From RBC038 sp041390625 (lineage in GTDB: Bacteria > Chloroflexota > Dehalococcoidia > UBA2979), in NCBI GenBank assembly GCA_041390625.1, contig JAWKPM010000004.1, forward strand, positions 186,001-250,000: a stretch of 64,000 nucleotides of DNA, given 5' to 3'. The position numbers were made by a program, and so were the translations under genes. The notes under the pieces are model-generated. The model was not told where the DNA came from, did not search any database, and was given only the letters and a program-made list of their open reading frames with translations. Positions 7,046 through 16,063 of the stretch are shown in pieces. Position 1 is the first letter of the stretch. The number at the start of each line of letters is the position of its first letter.

Positions 7046-8707
7046 ATGGCCCCTGAGGCTCAACGCCCCGTCCTGCTCTACGACACCACGCTGCGCGACG
7101 GCCTCGGCATGGAGGGTTTGTCGCTGTCCCTCGAGGACAAGCTGCTGATCGCGCAGAAGCTCGACGAGCTCGGCGTGCACTACATCGAGGGTGGCTACCC
7201 CGGCTCGAACCCGAAGGACGCCGAGTTCTTCCAGCGGGCGCGCGACCTCGACCTGCGTCACGCGAAGCTGGTGGCGTTCGGCTCGACACGCCGCGCCGGC
7301 GGCGAGGCCGCCAACGACCCGGCGATCCGCTCGGTCCTCGACGCCGCGACGCCGGTCGTGACGCTGGTCGGCAAGTCCTCGGCGCGGCAGGTGCGCGAGG
7401 TCCTCGAGACCACCGAGGAAGAGAACCTCGCGATGATCACCGACTCGGTCGGCTTCCTCGTCGGCGAGGGGCGCGAGGTGGTGTTCGACGCCGAGCACTT
7501 CTTCGACGGCTTCGCCGAGGACCGCGCGTACGCGATCGCGACGCTGCGGGCGGCGGCCAGCGCCGGCGCCTCGGCGGTCGCGCTGTGCGACACGAACGGC
7601 GGTGCGATGCCGGACATCGTCGCCGACGGCGTGGACGCGGCCCTTGAGGCGGTCGAGGACCTCGGATGCGCCGTGGGCATCCACGTGCACAACGACGGCG
7701 ACATGGCGGTGGCGAACACGCTGCTGGCGGTCGAGGCCGGCGCGACGCAGGTCCAGGCGTGCCTCAACGGCTGGGGCGAGCGCTGCGGGAACGCAAACAT
7801 CATCTCCGTGATCGCGAACCTCAAGCTCAAGATGGGCATCGATGTGGTGAGCGACGAGCAGCTCGGGCGCCTCACCGAGGTCTCGCGCTTCGCCGATGAG
7901 CTGGCGAACCTGCTGCCCGACCCGCACCAGCCGTACGTCGGCACGAGTGCCTTCGCGCACAAAGCGGGGCTGCACGTGGCCGCGATCTCGAAGTCGGCCG
8001 GCTCCTACACGCACGTCGACCCGCTGGCGGTCGGCAACATCGAGCGCGTGCTGGTCTCCGAACTGGCGGGGCGGCGCAACATCCTCGCGAAGCTGCGCGA
8101 GCAGGGCGCCGACCTCGAGCTGACCGATGAGCAAGCGCGCCTCGTCCTCGAGCGCGTGAAGGAGCAGGAGGCGCGGGGGTACCAGTACGAGTCCTCCGAG
8201 GCTTCGTTCGAGCTGCTCGTGCGGCGCACGATCGGCGGGTACCTCGCGCCGTTCGCCCTCGATGACTTCCTCATCGTGGAGCGGCGAAGGCACGTGCCTG
8301 CCTCGGGTGCGTCGGGCGACGGTCCAACAGCCGCGCCGAATGGCGGCTCGAACGAGATGCAGGCCGAGGCGATGGTGAAGGTGCGCGTGGGCGAGCGGCT
8401 GACGCAGACCGCCGCCGACGGCAACGGCCCTGTCTCCGCCCTCGATGCCGCGGTGCGGCGGGCGCTGCAGGAGTCGTACCCGGAGCTCGAGCGGGTGCAC
8501 CTCGTGGACTACAAGGTGCGCATCATCAACTCGGCAGCCGGCTCGGACGCCGGCGTGCGGGTGCTGGTGGAGTCCTCGGACGGGCTGCACCTGTGGCGGA
8601 CCGTCGGCGCGTCGACGGACGTCATCGAGGCGTCGTGGCTCGCCCTGCAGGATGCCTACGAGTACTGGGTGCTGCGCTGGGGTCAGGCCTCGGAGGTCGC
8701 GAGCTAG
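7046..8707 (+). CDS. cimA: (R)-citramalate synthase
   Basis: Condenses acetyl-CoA with pyruvate to citramalate, the first step of the threonine-independent isoleucine route; LeuCD and LeuB of this window can catalyse the next two steps. It is 553 residues: a TIM-barrel HMGL domain starting LLYDTTLRDGLGMEG (catalytic Arg and metal-binding Asp), the HVHNDGDMAVAN metal-binding region, and a C-terminal LeuA-type regulatory dimer domain (from about residue 430). Length and the GYPGSNPKD segment favour CimA over 2-isopropylmalate synthase. A Ser/Gly/Asn-rich linker near residues 425-440 separates the parts. Converges on the histidine kinase with a 17-base gap. Confidence 0.93.
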   Translation: MAPEAQRPVLLYDTTLRDGLGMEGLSLSLEDKLLIAQKLDELGVHYIEGGYPGSNPKDAEFFQRARDLDLRHAKLVAFGSTRRAGGEAANDPAIRSVLDAATPVVTLVGKSSARQVREVLETTEEENLAMITDSVGFLVGEGREVVFDAEHFFDGFAEDRAYAIATLRAAASAGASAVALCDTNGGAMPDIVADGVDAALEAVEDLGCAVGIHVHNDGDMAVANTLLAVEAGATQVQACLNGWGERCGNANIISVIANLKLKMGIDVVSDEQLGRLTEVSRFADELANLLPDPHQPYVGTSAFAHKAGLHVAAISKSAGSYTHVDPLAVGNIERVLVSELAGRRNILAKLREQGADLELTDEQARLVLERVKEQEARGYQYESSEASFELLVRRTIGGYLAPFALDDFLIVERRRHVPASGASGDGPTAAPNGGSNEMQAEAMVKVRVGERLTQTAADGNGPVSALDAAVRRALQESYPELERVHLVDYKVRIINSAAGSDAGVRVLVESSDGLHLWRTVGASTDVIEASWLALQDAYEYWVLRWGQASEVAS

Positions 8708-8724
8708 CGGCTCCCGGACCTCGC

Positions 8725-10230
8725 CTAGCCTCGAGCGAGGGCCTCGGTCGAGACGGCCACGCCGGGCGGCACCGCGCCTCGGGGGACGTTGAATCCCGGG
8801 GGGCCGAGGCGGCGCAGACGGACGGTGAACGTCGTGCCGCTGTCCTCGGAGGACTGGGCCTCCACCCTGCCGCCGTGGGCTTGCACCAGCTCCTGCACGA
8901 TCGCGAGGCCGAGGCCGGCATGGCCGCGGCGCCTCGACGGGTCGCCCTGGAAGAAGCGGTCGAAGACGTGCGGCAGCGCGCCCGGCGGGATCGGGTCGCC
9001 GCCGTTGTGTACCTCGACGACGGCGTCGGAGCCATCGACGTACGAGCGCAGCAGGACCTCGGTCCCCGAGGGGGCGAAGCGGATGGCGTTGTCCACGAGA
9101 TTGGTGAAGACCTGCTCGAGACGGCGCCCGTCGGCGTAGACGCGGCCACCGTCGAGGGCGAGGCGGACGCGCACGCCGCTCGACTCGGCCTGGTAGCGCG
9201 TGCGCCGCGAGGTCGCCTCGACGAGCGCATCGAGGTCGACGTCGTTGATCGAGAGGGTGAGCTCACCGGCATCGATGCGGGAGAGGTAGAGCAGGTCCTC
9301 GACGAGGCCGTTCATGTGCTCGGCCTCCTCGTGGATGACCTGCGCCATGCGCCGGTGCTCCTCGGGGTCGGAACCGAGACCGTCCATGATCGCCTGTGAG
9401 AATCCCTGGATGGACGTCAGCGGCGTCTTAAGGTCGTGGGTGATGTTCGCGACCAGCTGGCGCATCGCGCGCTGACTGCGGCCGACCTCGGCAGCCATGC
9501 GGTTGAAGGCGTTACCGAGCTGAGCGACCTCGTCGTAGCCCTCGACGTCGATGCGCTGGTCGTAGCGGCCCTCGATCATGGCCTCGGAGGCGTGGGTCAT
9601 CTGGCGCAGCGGGCGCGTGATGCGGCTCGCGAGCCACGAGCTGACCATGATCGCGAAGAGGAGCGCGAGGCCGCCGGCCAGCGCCTGCCTCGGAAGCAGC
9701 GCCGCCCAGGCATCGTTCACGTCGCTCGCGGGGACGGCGACGACGAGGCGCATGAGCGGCTGCAGGCCGCCGTCCTCCTGGGCGACGATCGTCGGGTTGG
9801 CCGAGGTGAAGACGAAGAGGTCCTCGTCGTGCCAGTTGGCGCGTCGAGCACGGAAGGGCTCCATCACGCCGGGCAGCGCGATGACCTCGGGGTTGTCGTC
9901 GGCGACTTCGACGCTGAGGCCGACGAGCGACTGGCCCTCGGCGGTGTCGACGACGACCTGGTCGTTCTCGTTCACGAGGAGGACGCGGACGTCGTAGTAG
10001 CGCGCGGCGTCGACGAGCTCGGCGCGGATGCGGGAGAGCGGCACGCCGACGAGCTCGAGCTGCTGCACGCGCGCGGCGAAGGGATCGACGAGACGGCCGA
10101 AGCGCTGCTGCGCGAACTCGGTCTGCTGGTCTCGCAGAAGCAGCACCGAGCCCATGGAGGCGAAGAGCAGCGTGAAGGCGATGACGAAGGTGAACCCAGC
10201 GACGAGCCGCAGACGCAGGCTGGGAAGCAT
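8725..10230 (-). CDS. membrane sensor histidine kinase
   Basis: A 501-residue kinase. Order: N-terminal membrane segment (about 8-32), extracellular sensor region of about 150 residues, second membrane segment (about 183-203), HAMP linker, HisKA dimerisation domain with the phosphorylated His in ITHDLKTPLTS (near 265), and HATPase with N box VDNAIRF and G box GHAGLGLAIVQ. Its ATG directly abuts the stop of the response regulator upstream, so the two form an operon. The signal sensed is not evident; the sensor region has no recognised domain. Confidence 0.93.
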   Translation of the reverse strand: MLPSLRLRLVAGFTFVIAFTLLFASMGSVLLLRDQQTEFAQQRFGRLVDPFAARVQQLELVGVPLSRIRAELVDAARYYDVRVLLVNENDQVVVDTAEGQSLVGLSVEVADDNPEVIALPGVMEPFRARRANWHDEDLFVFTSANPTIVAQEDGGLQPLMRLVVAVPASDVNDAWAALLPRQALAGGLALLFAIMVSSWLASRITRPLRQMTHASEAMIEGRYDQRIDVEGYDEVAQLGNAFNRMAAEVGRSQRAMRQLVANITHDLKTPLTSIQGFSQAIMDGLGSDPEEHRRMAQVIHEEAEHMNGLVEDLLYLSRIDAGELTLSINDVDLDALVEATSRRTRYQAESSGVRVRLALDGGRVYADGRRLEQVFTNLVDNAIRFAPSGTEVLLRSYVDGSDAVVEVHNGGDPIPPGALPHVFDRFFQGDPSRRRGHAGLGLAIVQELVQAHGGRVEAQSSEDSGTTFTVRLRRLGPPGFNVPRGAVPPGVAVSTEALARG

Positions 10231-10950
10231 CTAGCGCGCCTCGCTCACGGCGGGGTCGACGGCCGGGGGCACGAGTTTGTAGCCGACGCCCCAGACGGTC
10301 TCGATCTTCGGTTCCGCGGCGGAGAGCTTGTCGCGGAGCCAGGCGACGTGCACGTCGATCGTGCGCGGGTCGCCGTAATAGTCGTCGCCCCAGACCATCG
10401 AGAGCAGGCGCTCGCGGTCGAGCACGACGTTCGGGTGGCGCAGGAACGCCTCGAGCAGATCGAACTCGCGCTGGCGGAGGCGGACGCGCGCCCCGGCGAC
10501 GGTCACGTCGCGGCTGGCGGGATCGAGGGTGATGTCGCCGACGCTGACGGCACCCTCGCCGTCGTCACGCGCTGCCTCGGCGTCCCAGTCGCGGCGGCGG
10601 AGGTTCGCCTTGACGCGCGCCACGACCTCGCGAGGGTTGAAGGGCTTCGTGATGTAGTCGTCGGCGCCCATCTCGAGGCCGACGATCTTGTCGATGTCGT
10701 CGGAGCGAGCGGTCAGCATGAGGACCGGGACGTCCGAGGTCTTTCGGATCTCGTTGCAGACCTCGAAGCCCCCGAGCTCGGGCATCATCAGGTCGAGGAG
10801 GACGAGGTCGGGCGATTCGGCCTGGAAGCGGTCGAGGGCCTGGCGGCCGTCGTGCGCGGCTACGACGTCGTAGCCGGCTTCGCGCAAGTACATCCGGAGG
10901 AGCTGGACGATGTTCGCTTCGTCGTCGGCGACAAGGATCTTGCCGGGCAT
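10231..10950 (-). CDS. OmpR/PhoB-family response regulator
   Basis: A 239-residue regulator: receiver domain with DDE acidic pocket, phospho-acceptor Asp53 in LVLLDLMMPE, the conserved Lys in YITKPFNPRE, and a C-terminal winged-helix DNA-binding domain ending with the wing segment IETVWGVGYKLVPP. First gene of a two-gene operon with the adjacent kinase. The 261 bases upstream must contain its promoter. Target genes are unknown. Confidence 0.95.
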   Translation of the reverse strand: MPGKILVADDEANIVQLLRMYLREAGYDVVAAHDGRQALDRFQAESPDLVLLDLMMPELGGFEVCNEIRKTSDVPVLMLTARSDDIDKIVGLEMGADDYITKPFNPREVVARVKANLRRRDWDAEAARDDGEGAVSVGDITLDPASRDVTVAGARVRLRQREFDLLEAFLRHPNVVLDRERLLSMVWGDDYYGDPRTIDVHVAWLRDKLSAAEPKIETVWGVGYKLVPPAVDPAVSEAR

Positions 10951-11211
10951 GTGGGAGGCTCAGCCGGACTGCGGGCGGAGGAGGAATTTTGGTCGGGGCC
11001 GGCCCGTGTCCCACCGAAGTGGCACGTGCCGAGTCGTTCGCAACCGCTCCCACCACTTACTGTTTCTACGAATGACCGGCCGAACCGGCCCCGTCCACGA
11101 GTTATCGTCCCACGGGACCGTTGGCCATCCTCATGGAGAGTGTAAAGAATCTGTGATCGGAGCGGGAATTTCTCCGCTCCGACCCGATTCGACCTCCACG
11201 CCCCGGCCTCG
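10951..11211. other. 261-base gap between csrA end and response regulator start
   Basis: No coding sequence is evident. On the minus strand a TTTACA hexamer lies near 11139 but no convincing -10 follows at the right distance, so the regulator's promoter is not assigned. A small inverted repeat (GGCCG, 3-base loop, CGGCC) sits near 11080. The segment is visibly less GC-rich than the genes on either side. Confidence 0.4.
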
Positions 11212-11547
11212 TTAGCGCTCCGGGCGTGCCGACGGCTCGTCGGCCCGGTCGGTGGCGCCGTTGGCGGGGCCGCCGTTGTGACCGTTGCCATTCGGGCGAG
11301 CGGGCGCCGGCGCCTCGGGGCGCAGCGCGCGCAGGCGGTCGACGGCCGAGCGGCTGGCCGCTGGGCGAGCGGCGGCCTCGCGGTTCTGTCCGGCGACCTG
11401 CTCGAGGAGCTCCTCGCGGAGCACGGTGATGCTGGTCGGAGCATCGATGCCGATCTTCACGCGATCGCCATCGATGCTGAGAATGCGCACCGTGGTGACG
11501 CGGTCGATCACAATGCCCTGTTCGGCCTTGCGGGTGAGAATGAGCAC
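11212..11547 (-). CDS. csrA: carbon storage / translational regulator CsrA, with extended tail
   Basis: RNA-binding dimer that represses translation by binding GGA motifs in leaders. The first 60 residues are standard CsrA: MLILTRKAEQGIVI, DRVKIGIDAP and the REELLEQV helix. The protein is 111 residues, against 60-75 normally; the extra C-terminal half is Arg/Ala/Pro-rich and then Asn/Gly-rich, probably disordered. The GTG start has a strong AAGGAGG site. It is the last gene of the minus-strand flagellar block, just after fliW, whose product antagonises CsrA in bacteria with this pair. Both flagellin leaders in the window carry candidate binding sites. Confidence 0.95.
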   Translation of the reverse strand: MLILTRKAEQGIVIDRVTTVRILSIDGDRVKIGIDAPTSITVLREELLEQVAGQNREAAARPAASRSAVDRLRALRPEAPAPARPNGNGHNGGPANGATDRADEPSARPER

Positions 11548-11628
11548 GCGGGCCTCCTTGCCGTCTGTGCTGCGTTTGTGCGGTCGGTGAGTTATACCCT
11601 CCGCCGGCAGAGATTCGGCATTCTTATG

Positions 11629-12081
11629 TTACGCCGACAGGGGAAGCCTCAGTGCCTCGATCACGGGGAATCGTAGCGGCAGGTTCGAATCCTGCAGCAC
11701 GATCTGGCGTGCGCGGCGCGAGGTTCGGCTCAGCACGACCGGCGCCAGCAGATTTGCCGTGATCTCGTCGGCCGACTGGTTCAGCGTCAGGATGCAGCGG
11801 ACCGCCGCGTCCTCGGGCCGACTCAACGCCAGCGCCTCGCAGTCTGCGTCCGAGAGCTCGAAGCCGTACTCCGGGTAGAAGAGGAACGGCTCGAGCAGCG
11901 CGAACGCGACCTCCGGCTCCTCCAGCGACTGCAGCCACTCGACCGGCGAGTCGTCCTCGGCGATCAGCGCGTAGCGGTGCAGGTGCTCGAAGCCGTTGAG
12001 GCCCGGCCGGATCTCGATGATCGCCTCGTCCGGGACGTCCACGGGTTCCGCGATCCCGAACCGATAGGTCGTGATGCGCAT
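11629..12081 (-). CDS. fliW: flagellar assembly factor FliW
   Basis: A 150-residue FliW that in other bacteria binds both flagellin and CsrA, releasing CsrA repression when flagellin is depleted by export. The ATG at 12081 is chosen because the protein then begins MRITTYRFG, the normal FliW N-terminus; the longer frame runs into flgL. The segments IIEIRPGLNGFEHLHRYALI and LLEPFLFYPEYGFEL are family hallmarks. It lies between flgL (10-base gap) and csrA, the same linkage found in Firmicutes. Confidence 0.94.
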   Translation of the reverse strand: MRITTYRFGIAEPVDVPDEAIIEIRPGLNGFEHLHRYALIAEDDSPVEWLQSLEEPEVAFALLEPFLFYPEYGFELSDADCEALALSRPEDAAVRCILTLNQSADEITANLLAPVVLSRTSRRARQIVLQDSNLPLRFPVIEALRLPLSA

Positions 12082-12091
12082 GTGGATGCTC

Positions 12092-12979
12092 CTAACGCAA
12101 GAAGTCCAGGAGGCTGACGTTGAGGGTGCGCCCGGCAACGCCGAGCGCGGCCTGGTAGGCCGTCTCCTGGATCTGCAGCTGCACGATGGCGTCCGCAAGG
12201 TCGACGTCCTGGATGCCCGACTGGACGATGTTGAGCATCGCGGCCTCGTCCTGAAGACGGACCTCGGACATCTCGACGCGGCGCGTCTTGGCGCCGATCT
12301 CGCTTCGGAGGTTGAGCTCGCCCTCGATCTGGGTCGCGATCGCGGCGGTGGCGTTCTGGACGCCGGGGAAGTTGTTCGACATGAGGTCGTCGCGGAACTG
12401 GATGAGCGTGGTGAAGACGCCCGGCCAGACGGTGTCGCCGGTGATGTTCACGCGCACGCGCTCACCCTGGGCGATCTCGCGGTCGATGGTCCCGGTGTCG
12501 CCGTTGTAGGTGACGGCGGTCGGGTTGGCCGCAACGTCGGGCGAGAAGGCCGGTGTGTTCGTCTGGTGGCCGGAGAAGATGTAGCGCCCGGCGTACTTGG
12601 TGTTGCCGAGGGAGATCGCCTCCTGCAGCAGCTGCCCGACCTCCAGGCCGATGTTGGCGCGGTCGCTGGCGCTCAGGTTGTCGCTGGCGGCCTGGGTCGC
12701 GAGCTCGGCGGCGCGGGCCAACACGTCGTGGAGGCTCGCCATCGCGGACTCGGAGGCGGTGAGGTCCGTCTTCGCCACCGCGATGTTGCGCTGGTACTGC
12801 ATGTTGTTCTCGGTGCGCGTCTGCGTCTCGAGCAGGCGCGCCGTGCCGAAGGCATCGTCCGAGGGACGGTTGAGCTTCTTGCCGGTACCGACCTGCTCCT
12901 GCTCTCGCGCGAGGCGCAGCTGCGCCTGCTGGAGCTGGACGAGGAGGCGCTCGGTCATGCCGACGGTGCTGATGCGCAT
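12092..12979 (-). CDS. flgL: hook-filament junction protein FlgL
   Basis: Hook-associated protein 3, 295 residues, flagellin-like at both ends. The N-terminus MRISTVGMTERLLVQLQQAQ and the C-terminal helix ending AGRTLNVSLLDFLR match the family. It caps the hook after FlgK and before flagellin. Start is two bases downstream of the flgK stop, so the genes are probably coupled. Confidence 0.94.
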   Translation of the reverse strand: MRISTVGMTERLLVQLQQAQLRLAREQEQVGTGKKLNRPSDDAFGTARLLETQTRTENNMQYQRNIAVAKTDLTASESAMASLHDVLARAAELATQAASDNLSASDRANIGLEVGQLLQEAISLGNTKYAGRYIFSGHQTNTPAFSPDVAANPTAVTYNGDTGTIDREIAQGERVRVNITGDTVWPGVFTTLIQFRDDLMSNNFPGVQNATAAIATQIEGELNLRSEIGAKTRRVEMSEVRLQDEAAMLNIVQSGIQDVDLADAIVQLQIQETAYQAALGVAGRTLNVSLLDFLR

Positions 12980-12981
12980 CG

Positions 12982-14367
12982 TTAGACCGCCGTCCGGTTG
13001 ATCAGGGTGTCGAGCATCTCGTCCGCGACGCGGACGAGCCTCGAGGCGGCCTCGTAGGCGCGCTGGTAGCGCGTGAGGTTCACCATCTCCTCGTCGAGGT
13101 TCACGCCGGAGGTGCCGTCGCGGACGAGCTTCATCTGGTCGACGACGAGGTTCTGTGCCTGGAGGCGCGACTGCGCCTCGGCGGAATCGACGCCGACGCT
13201 GGCGACGAAGTTGCCGTAGAAGTCGTCGTAGGTGGCGGTGCCGCCGAGGAGACCCTGGGCGTACTGCAGGTCTGAGATGATCGAGGCGTTCGAGCCGTCG
13301 CCCGGCACGCCACCGGCCGTCGCCGAGGCCGCAACGCGGTTGATGTCGGCGATGTTCAGCGGATCGACGGCGATGTCACTGGCGTCCGTGCCGACGAAGA
13401 AGTCACGCCCGGTTACGCCATCGAGGCCGAAGCCGGCGTTGTGGGCGGCGTTCACGTCGGTGAGCACGGCGGAGACGAGCGAGTTGAGGTCGGCGATGCG
13501 CGCCGGCAGATCGACGTCGCGCTGGTCGATCAGACCTCGAACCTCGCCACCCGAGGTGTTGAGGGCGAGGCCATCCGCCTGGAACTGGATGTCGATGTAG
13601 TTCGAGTTGGCGGCGTTCGGTACGCCGACCAGTGTCTGGGCGATGTGGCCGGTCACGAGGGAGTGGCCGCCGACGGCGATGTCGATGGTGCCGTCCGACT
13701 GCTGGACGTAGCTGATGTTCAGCATCGTGGCGAGCCGGTCGATGGCGACGTCTCGGCGGTCGCTCAGGTCGGGCGATGGCGTGCCGGTGGCGACCATCTT
13801 GCCGATCTGCTGGTTGAGGCTCGCGATCTCCGTGGTGAGGTCGTTGATCTCGGCGACGGCGCCCTGGAGGCGCGAATCGGCCTCGCGACGCAGCACGTTC
13901 ATCGAGGTGTAGACGCGGTTCGCGGCGAGCGCGAAGGTCTGGCCCGACTGCACCACAGCGGTGCGGGCGGAGGGCGACTCGGGCGCGTTCGCCAGGTCGC
14001 GCCAGCTGTTGAAGAAGCCGTCGAGGGAGCCTCGGAGGCCGCCGTCGCCGGGCTCGGACAGCACGAGCTCGAGGCGCTGGAGCGACTCGGCCTGCGCGTC
14101 GTAGCGGCCGGCGGACTGGAACTGCTGGCGCATCTGGTAGTCGATGAAGAGGTCACGGACGCGGTCGATGTTGACGACCTCGACGCCCATGCCGGGCCTC
14201 GGGATGCCGTCGCCGACGAAGGAGCCGGGGATGGCGTGCATCGTGAGGCGCTGGCGGCTGTAGCCGACCGTGGAGGCGTTCGCCACGTTGTGCGAGACGT
14301 TGTCGACGCCCATCTGCTGGGCCATCAGGGCGCGCATCGCCGTGTCGAGGGTGATCGACATGCCCAT
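12982..14367 (-). CDS. flgK: hook-filament junction protein FlgK
   Basis: Hook-associated protein 1, 461 residues. The N-terminal rod/hook signature appears as GVDNVSHNVANASTVGYSRQ and the C-terminal one as GVNLDEEMVNLTRYQRAYEA. A second ATG two codons downstream is an alternative start. Exported by the flagellar type III system; its likely chaperone FlgN is encoded next upstream, 11 bases away. Confidence 0.95.
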   Translation of the reverse strand: MGMSITLDTAMRALMAQQMGVDNVSHNVANASTVGYSRQRLTMHAIPGSFVGDGIPRPGMGVEVVNIDRVRDLFIDYQMRQQFQSAGRYDAQAESLQRLELVLSEPGDGGLRGSLDGFFNSWRDLANAPESPSARTAVVQSGQTFALAANRVYTSMNVLRREADSRLQGAVAEINDLTTEIASLNQQIGKMVATGTPSPDLSDRRDVAIDRLATMLNISYVQQSDGTIDIAVGGHSLVTGHIAQTLVGVPNAANSNYIDIQFQADGLALNTSGGEVRGLIDQRDVDLPARIADLNSLVSAVLTDVNAAHNAGFGLDGVTGRDFFVGTDASDIAVDPLNIADINRVAASATAGGVPGDGSNASIISDLQYAQGLLGGTATYDDFYGNFVASVGVDSAEAQSRLQAQNLVVDQMKLVRDGTSGVNLDEEMVNLTRYQRAYEAASRLVRVADEMLDTLINRTAV

Positions 14368-14378
14368 GGTGGTTGGCC

Positions 14379-14888
14379 TTACGCCGTCCGGTCGATGCGG
14401 CGCGGCTCGCGCGCCATCTCGGGGGCGCCGTCGGCGGCGTAGTTGAGGGTGCCGCCAACGAGGGTGCGGAGGTAGTGGATCCAGCGGTCGACGATGTCGC
14501 GGCTGCTGCGGAGCAACTCGGCGTTGCGCGTGTTCGCGTCGCGCAGCTCGATGGCCTGACGTCGGAGCTCGGTGCCGGCGAGCGCGAGACCGGCTCCGGC
14601 CTCGCCGGGGAGGGCAGCCACGAGCTCGGAGAGGGTGGCGCTGTCGACGTCGTGGCCGGTGGCGGTGGCGATCGCGGTGATGGCGGTCATGCGCTCGGTC
14701 TCGAGGGCGGCGAAGAGCTCGAGGAGGTGCTCCTTCTCCTCGGTGAGACGCGTGAGCGTCTCGACGTCACCGCGAACGATGGCGTGCTCCTCGCGGCGCG
14801 CGAGCTCGAGCAGCGTCCCGTAGAGGTCGCACTCGTCGTCGAGCGCCTGCATGAGCTCCGAGGCGGACTGGAGCAGCTCGTCGTTCAC
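14379..14888 (-). CDS. flgN: FlgN-family export chaperone
   Basis: A 169-residue, almost entirely helical protein with long heptad-like stretches (residues 5-60 and 110-145), typical of FlgN chaperones that escort FlgK and FlgL. Sequence identity in this family is always low; position between flgM and flgK is the strongest support. Starts with GTG overlapping the flgM stop (GTGA). Confidence 0.85.
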   Translation of the reverse strand: MNDELLQSASELMQALDDECDLYGTLLELARREEHAIVRGDVETLTRLTEEKEHLLELFAALETERMTAITAIATATGHDVDSATLSELVAALPGEAGAGLALAGTELRRQAIELRDANTRNAELLRSSRDIVDRWIHYLRTLVGGTLNYAADGAPEMAREPRRIDRTA

Positions 14889-15205
14889 GCGCTGAGTCCG
14901 TCCTCGAGCAGCCGTCGCGCGATCGAGTCGGCGTCGATCTCGTAGCTGCCGTTCGCGATCTGGGCCTGCAGCCGCTCGACGAGGTCCGTGCGGACATCGG
15001 AGCCGCCGTTGATGGCGTCGAAGACTCGGCGGATGGACTGTGCGTTCGCGGAGAGCGACACGGAGTCCGAACGGCGGCCGCGCGTGACGCCCTCGGCGCT
15101 CCGATCGCCGTCGACGCCCGAGGCGGGGCCGCCGGCGGGCGCGGCGTCCGACAGATGGCGGCGGTAGATGCCGGAGGCGTCCTGTGGGCGGATCGGCTGA
15201 ACCAT
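14885..15205 (-). CDS. flgM: anti-sigma-28 factor FlgM (copy 1)
   Basis: A 106-residue protein with a disordered, Gly/Ala/Ser-rich N-terminal half and the conserved FlgM C-terminal helices: VSLSANAQSIRRVFDAI then IANGSYEIDADSIARRLLED. It should bind FliA (18016-18831) until exported through the completed hook. A second FlgM-like gene lies at 61864-62163, so two anti-sigma factors may share one sigma-28. Confidence 0.92.
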   Translation of the reverse strand: MVQPIRPQDASGIYRRHLSDAAPAGGPASGVDGDRSAEGVTRGRRSDSVSLSANAQSIRRVFDAINGGSDVRTDLVERLQAQIANGSYEIDADSIARRLLEDGLSA

Positions 15206-15241
15206 GGTGGGAGCTCCCTGGATTGGTCGCTGGGCGCCGGG

Positions 15242-16063
15242 CTATGCCGGCAGCTGGCCGGCCTGGCGCAGCATCTCCTCGATGGTGCGGTAGGCCGAGA
15301 GGTTGATCTGGTAGGCGCGGCTGGCCGCGATGAGCTGGGTCAGCTCCTCGGCGACCTCGACGTTCGAGGCCTCGAGGAAGCCGTTGGTGACGGTGCCGAA
15401 GCCGGGGTCGCCGGCGACGCCCTCGATGGGGGGGCCGGAGTCCGGGCTGTCGACGTAGATGTTGCGGCCGAGCGAGATGAGGGCCTCGGGGTGCTCGAAG
15501 CGGACGAGGGTCAGCGGGCCCAGGTCCTCCTCGATGGTGGTGGTCACGTCATCGGGATCGCGCGCGGCGAGCTCGTCCTCGGTCATGGCGCGGGTGGCGT
15601 AGACGTGGCCGTCGTTGCCGACGCGCAGGCCCGAGGTCGCCTCGGGCAGCACGATCGGCGGATCGAGCTGGGTGCCGTCGGCCATCACGAGCGCACCACT
15701 GGCATCGAGGTGGAAGGCGCCGTCGCGGGTGTAGCCGGGCGAGCCGTCCTCGAGGGTCACGCGGAAGAGGCCGGGGCCGACGATCGCGAAGTCGAGCATC
15801 GACGGCGACTCCTGCAGGGTGCCCTGCTGGAAGACGCGCTCGACGCTGGCGGTCTCGACGCCGCCGGCCGTGGTGGCGTCGGTGGTCGGGATCTCGCCGT
15901 TCAGCGCCTGGATGATCTGCGCGCTGTCGAGGAGCGCGGAGAAGTGGATGCGCAGGCGCTTGTAGCCGGTCGTGTTGGCGTTCGCGATGTTGTTCGCGAT
16001 GTTCTCCATGCTGCGCTGCTGCTCGAGCAGGCCGGAGAGGGCGGCATCCAGGGAGATCGTCAT
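15242..16063 (-). CDS. FlgF/FlgG-family rod protein (distal)
   Basis: A 273-residue rod protein of the FlgF/FlgG family. The N-terminal signature is MENIANNIANANTTGYKRLR and the C-terminal one is NGFLEASNVEVAEELTQLIA with YRTIEEML. It overlaps the upstream paralogue by one base. The arrangement of two adjacent FlgF/FlgG genes resembles flhO-flhP of Bacillus; which one forms the proximal or distal rod cannot be settled from sequence alone. Confidence 0.88.
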   Translation of the reverse strand: MTISLDAALSGLLEQQRSMENIANNIANANTTGYKRLRIHFSALLDSAQIIQALNGEIPTTDATTAGGVETASVERVFQQGTLQESPSMLDFAIVGPGLFRVTLEDGSPGYTRDGAFHLDASGALVMADGTQLDPPIVLPEATSGLRVGNDGHVYATRAMTEDELAARDPDDVTTTIEEDLGPLTLVRFEHPEALISLGRNIYVDSPDSGPPIEGVAGDPGFGTVTNGFLEASNVEVAEELTQLIAASRAYQINLSAYRTIEEMLRQAGQLPA

